22,500 nucleotides of DNA from positions 555,001 to 577,500 of the forward strand of contig JACVTC010000113.1 in the NCBI GenBank assembly GCA_016946835.1. The letters are read 5' to 3'. Numbering within the stretch: position 1 is the stretch's first letter; each line of letters starts with the position of its first letter. Source of the stretch: Neocallimastix lanati (nom. inval.). Taxonomy: Eukaryota; Neocallimastigomycota; Neocallimastigomycetes; Neocallimastigales; Neocallimastigaceae. Positions 19,646 through 22,500 of the stretch are shown piece by piece. The notes below the pieces were generated by a model. It did no database searches. It was given only the letters and a program-made list of their open reading frames with translations, and had not been told where the DNA came from. The position numbers and the translations under genes were made by a program.

Positions 19646-22500
19646 ATGAAAATTTCTACTATTAATGCGTTATTATTAATCAGCCAATTAGGTTTAGCAT
19701 TAGCTAATAGAAAATGTATCATTAAGAATACTTCTGGATCCAGCTCTAATGATGTTGCTGATATCCCTGACAATGATGATTTAACTACAGAAATTAACAA
19801 TCTTATTGGTAACAGTGATAAAGATTTAAAGAAATTAAAAGATATTCTTGATTTCAGTGAGGATGAATCTGAAGTTGCTGTAATTGATGCTGTTTCAGTT
19901 ACTGAAGAGGAAGACTCTGAAGAAGATATATCTGTAGATAATGAAGAAAATGGTGAAAATTCAGAAAAAGAAAAAGAAAAAGAAAAGGAAAAGGAAAAGG
20001 AAAAGGAAAAAGATCATGAAGATGTAATTGATGCTAATGAAACTGAAGCTGTTGAAGAAGTTTCAGCTGATATTACAGATGGTGAAGATTCTGAAAATGA
20101 TAGTGAAAAAAAAACTGATAATGTCAACAAAACTGAAAAAGATAGTGAAACAACAACAGAAGTTGAAGCAGAAGTTGTTACTGATGGTGCCGAAAAAACT
20201 GAAAAATATAGTGAAACAACAACAGAAGTTGAAACAGAAGTTGTTACTGATAGTGTCAACAAAATTGAAAAAGATAGTGAAACAACAACAGAAGTTGAAA
20301 CTGAAATTGAAACTGATAGTATCAACAAAACTGAAAAAGATAGTGAAAAGACAACAGAAGTTGAAACGGAAATTGAAACGGAAATTGTTACTGATGCTCC
20401 AACTAGTGAAGTCGAAGAACCAACTGGTAAAGCTGATGAACCAGTCACTGGACTTTGTGTTGTTGATCCACTTGAAAGTGTTGACTGTGGTGATCCAACT
20501 ACTTCAAAGAAATCTTGCATTGAAAAGGGTTGCTGTTGGGGTGAAACTGATATTGCTAATGCTCCTTGGTGTTTCTATTCTTCCACTGGTGAAAAGGTTG
20601 GTATCTGTGATGCTATTGATGATGCTGATAAGGTTGCTTGTAAGTCTACTACTGAAGATGCTTGTCTTACTGAAACTGATTGTTGTTGGAAGGAAAGCAA
20701 TGATGAAAAGGTTCCATCTTGCTACTACAACAGATCAGTTAACACTTCTGCTAACTTTAACCCGGATGCCGAAATTACTATTCGTTTCCTTAAACCAAAT
20801 TCATGGAAGGTTGTTAATCTCTGGTCTTGGGATGGCGGTGACAACTTATATGGTGGTCCAAACTGGCCAGGTAAGGCTATTGAAGATTTGGGTAATGGAT
20901 GGTGGAGTCACACCTTCCCAAAGGGTATTGCTTTTGCTAATGTTATTTTCAACAATGGTGAGCTCGAAAATACCATTAAGACTTACGATATTACAAATAT
21001 CGTTACTTCTACTTGTTTCAAATTAGTTGGTAGTACTGTTATTACCACTACCGACTGTGGTTTAGATTTAGAGATGTGTCATGCTGATGCCTCTGAACGT
21101 ATTCAATGTGGTCGTGACAAAATTACAGAAGATGAATGTATTAGCTTAAACTGTTGTTACAGTGAATTAGCTGGTGCTCCATCTTGCTTCTATGGTGTTG
21201 GTTCTGACTTTAATAATCAATATGGTACTTGTGTCATTGAACATGAATTACGTTCTCGTTGTGGTGAAAAGGATATTACTGAAGAGGAATGTGGTGACTT
21301 AGGTTGTTGTTGGGATCTTTCTGAAGATAAGAATTACCCATCCTGTTTCTACCATGGCGCTCTTGTTCCAACTTGTTCTGTTGATATCTTCCAACGTAAT
21401 TCCTGTGGTTATAGTGGTATTTCTGAAAGTGAATGTGTTGATAAGTACGGTTGTTGCTACGATCAAAACAGTCTTACTGAAGATACTCGCTGCTACTTCC
21501 AAGATATTATTCCATCTGGTGAATTATCTGAACCTGACTGTTCCGATAAGAAGTATAGGGTTAAGAATTTAAAGAAATCTTCTTCTGGTATAACCGCTAC
21601 TCTTGATTTCGGAAGTCAAAAATGTGAAAAGTATGATGCCGATATTACCTCTTTAGATTTCGCTGCTACTTTTGAAACTGATACTAGACTTCATCTTAAG
21701 GTTACCCCTACTGATCTTGAAAAATACCCACACAATGCTGATATTCCAAAGGAAGCTTTCCCATTCGTTCCAGAAGTTACGGGTGCCTCTGATCCAGAAT
21801 ACGTATTCGATTTAGAAGAGGACGGTGATTTCAACATTGTTGTAAAGAGAAAGAATGGTAAAATTATTTTCAACTCTCTTGAATTTGTTTTCGAACAACA
21901 ATACTTACAGGTTACTACCTCTGTTCCTATTAATGCTAATATCTATGGTGTGGGTGAAGTTGTTTCTGAATTTAAGAGAAATGCTAACGCTACCAAACAA
22001 GCTTTATTTGCTCTTGATTCTGGTTGTCCAAAGGATTCTAACATCTATGGTCATCATCCATTCTACATGGAAATTGCTGAAGATGGTTCTTCCTACGGTT
22101 TCTTCCTTAAGAATGCGCATGGCCAAGATTTCATTCTTGAACCTGGTAAATTGTCTTTCAAGGTGAACGGTGGTAACTTTGATATGTACTTCTTTATGGG
22201 TCCAACTCCAGAAGAAGTCGTTGCTCAATACCATAAGGTTATCGGTCAACCAACTCTTATGCCATACTGGACTCTTGGTTGGCATCAATGTCGTTACGGT
22301 TACAAGAACCTCGAACAAGTAGAATACGTTTTAGATCAATTTGAAAAGAAGAAAATTCCGGTTGATACCATGTGGATTGATATTGATTTCATGGATGGCT
22401 TCAAGGATTTCACTTATGATGAAATTAACTTCCCACCAAAGAATATTGCTAAATTTGTTGATCGTTTACATGAAAAGCATTTGTACTACATTAATATGGT
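19646..22500 (+). CDS. secreted GH31 alpha-glucosidase-type hydrolase with trefoils and starch-binding module, 3' partial
   Basis: This is a predicted extracellular enzyme releasing glucose from starch-type alpha-glucans. 951 codons are visible without an intron and the gene runs off the window. The start MKISTINALLLISQLGLALA is a clear signal peptide. Residues 22 to about 265 are acidic low complexity: an (EK)8 run (107-122) and four 22-residue KTEKDSETTTEVE-type repeats (161-248). Trefoil (P-type) domains with the CC(W/Y) core and a CxY or CYF end begin at Cys271, Cys321, Cys478, Cys529 and Cys577. Between the second and third lies a CBM26-like module (about 366-470; NLWSWDGG, WPG, NVIFNNG). 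The GH31 N-terminal beta domain starts near 637; it includes NIYGVGE, and the barrel begins at MPYWTLGWHQCRYGY with TMWIDIDFMDGF (Trp910). The catalytic Asp pair lies beyond the window. Animal sucrase-isomaltase-type GH31 enzymes have one trefoil per catalytic unit. Family is near certain; substrate is inferred from the binding module. Confidence 0.95.
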   Translation, partial: MKISTINALLLISQLGLALANRKCIIKNTSGSSSNDVADIPDNDDLTTEINNLIGNSDKDLKKLKDILDFSEDESEVAVIDAVSVTEEEDSEEDISVDNEENGENSEKEKEKEKEKEKEKEKDHEDVIDANETEAVEEVSADITDGEDSENDSEKKTDNVNKTEKDSETTTEVEAEVVTDGAEKTEKYSETTTEVETEVVTDSVNKIEKDSETTTEVETEIETDSINKTEKDSEKTTEVETEIETEIVTDAPTSEVEEPTGKADEPVTGLCVVDPLESVDCGDPTTSKKSCIEKGCCWGETDIANAPWCFYSSTGEKVGICDAIDDADKVACKSTTEDACLTETDCCWKESNDEKVPSCYYNRSVNTSANFNPDAEITIRFLKPNSWKVVNLWSWDGGDNLYGGPNWPGKAIEDLGNGWWSHTFPKGIAFANVIFNNGELENTIKTYDITNIVTSTCFKLVGSTVITTTDCGLDLEMCHADASERIQCGRDKITEDECISLNCCYSELAGAPSCFYGVGSDFNNQYGTCVIEHELRSRCGEKDITEEECGDLGCCWDLSEDKNYPSCFYHGALVPTCSVDIFQRNSCGYSGISESECVDKYGCCYDQNSLTEDTRCYFQDIIPSGELSEPDCSDKKYRVKNLKKSSSGITATLDFGSQKCEKYDADITSLDFAATFETDTRLHLKVTPTDLEKYPHNADIPKEAFPFVPEVTGASDPEYVFDLEEDGDFNIVVKRKNGKIIFNSLEFVFEQQYLQVTTSVPINANIYGVGEVVSEFKRNANATKQALFALDSGCPKDSNIYGHHPFYMEIAEDGSSYGFFLKNAHGQDFILEPGKLSFKVNGGNFDMYFFMGPTPEEVVAQYHKVIGQPTLMPYWTLGWHQCRYGYKNLEQVEYVLDQFEKKKIPVDTMWIDIDFMDGFKDFTYDEINFPPKNIAKFVDRLHEKHLYYINM
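19964..20011 (+). repeat. (Glu-Lys)8 coding repeat
   Basis: GAAAAA and GAAAAG hexanucleotides repeat eight times within the GH31 linker. They form an alternating charged run, likely extended or helical. Confidence 0.95.
20126..20389 (+). repeat. four 66-bp coding repeats in the GH31 linker
   Basis: Units start at 20126, 20192, 20258 and 20324. Each encodes 22 residues of Glu, Thr, Lys and Val, beginning NKTEKDSETTTEVE or a variant. The many Thr and Ser residues suggest an O-glycosylated spacer, which is inference. Confidence 0.9.

Noticed and set aside
20014-20520. 168-codon minus-strand Ser/Val-rich ORF
   Set aside because: It is antisense to the Glu/Thr-rich repeats of the GH31 linker; the adhesin-like look is an artefact of the repeat.
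20028-21026. 332-codon plus-strand Lys/Leu-rich ORF
   Set aside because: It is a +1 frame shadow of the GH31 gene; the true frame carries the signal peptide, the first trefoils and the binding module.

Overview
The window is nuclear DNA of a very AT-rich eukaryote, most likely an anaerobic gut fungus (Neocallimastigomycota, the Neocallimastix/Piromyces/Anaeromyces group). The evidence is spacers and introns made almost wholly of A and T, short GT-AG introns, Asn/Asp/Ser homopolymers in the long protein, and a secreted, modular glycoside hydrolase on the right. The assignment is an inference from style; no marker sequence was searched.

Layout, all genes on the + strand. (1) 1-771: the 3' two thirds of the ribosomal protein gene RPL27. 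It contains an intron with the hallmarks of a minor-spliceosome (U12-type) AT-AC intron at 185-346. (2) 772-4536: a 3.8 kb non-coding spacer with long T runs, a 1 kb heptamer satellite, and two copies of a 31-bp element upstream of the next gene. (3) 4537-11225: a RhoGAP gene that I rebuilt as 15 exons including a 20-nt microexon. The joined exons give 3918 nt, exactly 1306 codons, with no frame conflict. The product resembles the FAM13 family: RhoGAP at the N-terminus, a long low-complexity middle, and FAM13-like helical segments at the C-terminus. (4) 11226-12463: a spacer with two coding-like relics and an AT minisatellite. (5) 12464-17416: an apparently complete non-LTR retrotransposon (LINE) with a candidate 12-bp target-site duplication, a 0.73 kb leader, one 1361-codon ORF, a polyadenylation signal and a 33-A tail. 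(6) 17417-19645: a spacer with a T run, an inverted heptamer patch, a 73-bp tandem duplication, a small minus-strand coding relic and a TAAA microsatellite. (7) 19646-22500 (runs off the end): a secreted GH31 alpha-glucosidase-type enzyme with an acidic repeat linker, five trefoil domains and a CBM26-like starch-binding module before the catalytic region.

The genes do not form a pathway. RPL27 is housekeeping, the RhoGAP gene is signalling, the LINE is a recent insertion in AT-rich spacer DNA, and the GH31 gene is a digestive enzyme. The most notable points are the U12-type intron, the five-trefoil GH31 architecture, the FAM13-like RhoGAP in what looks like a fungus, and the intact single-ORF LINE with a candidate RRM-like N-terminal domain.
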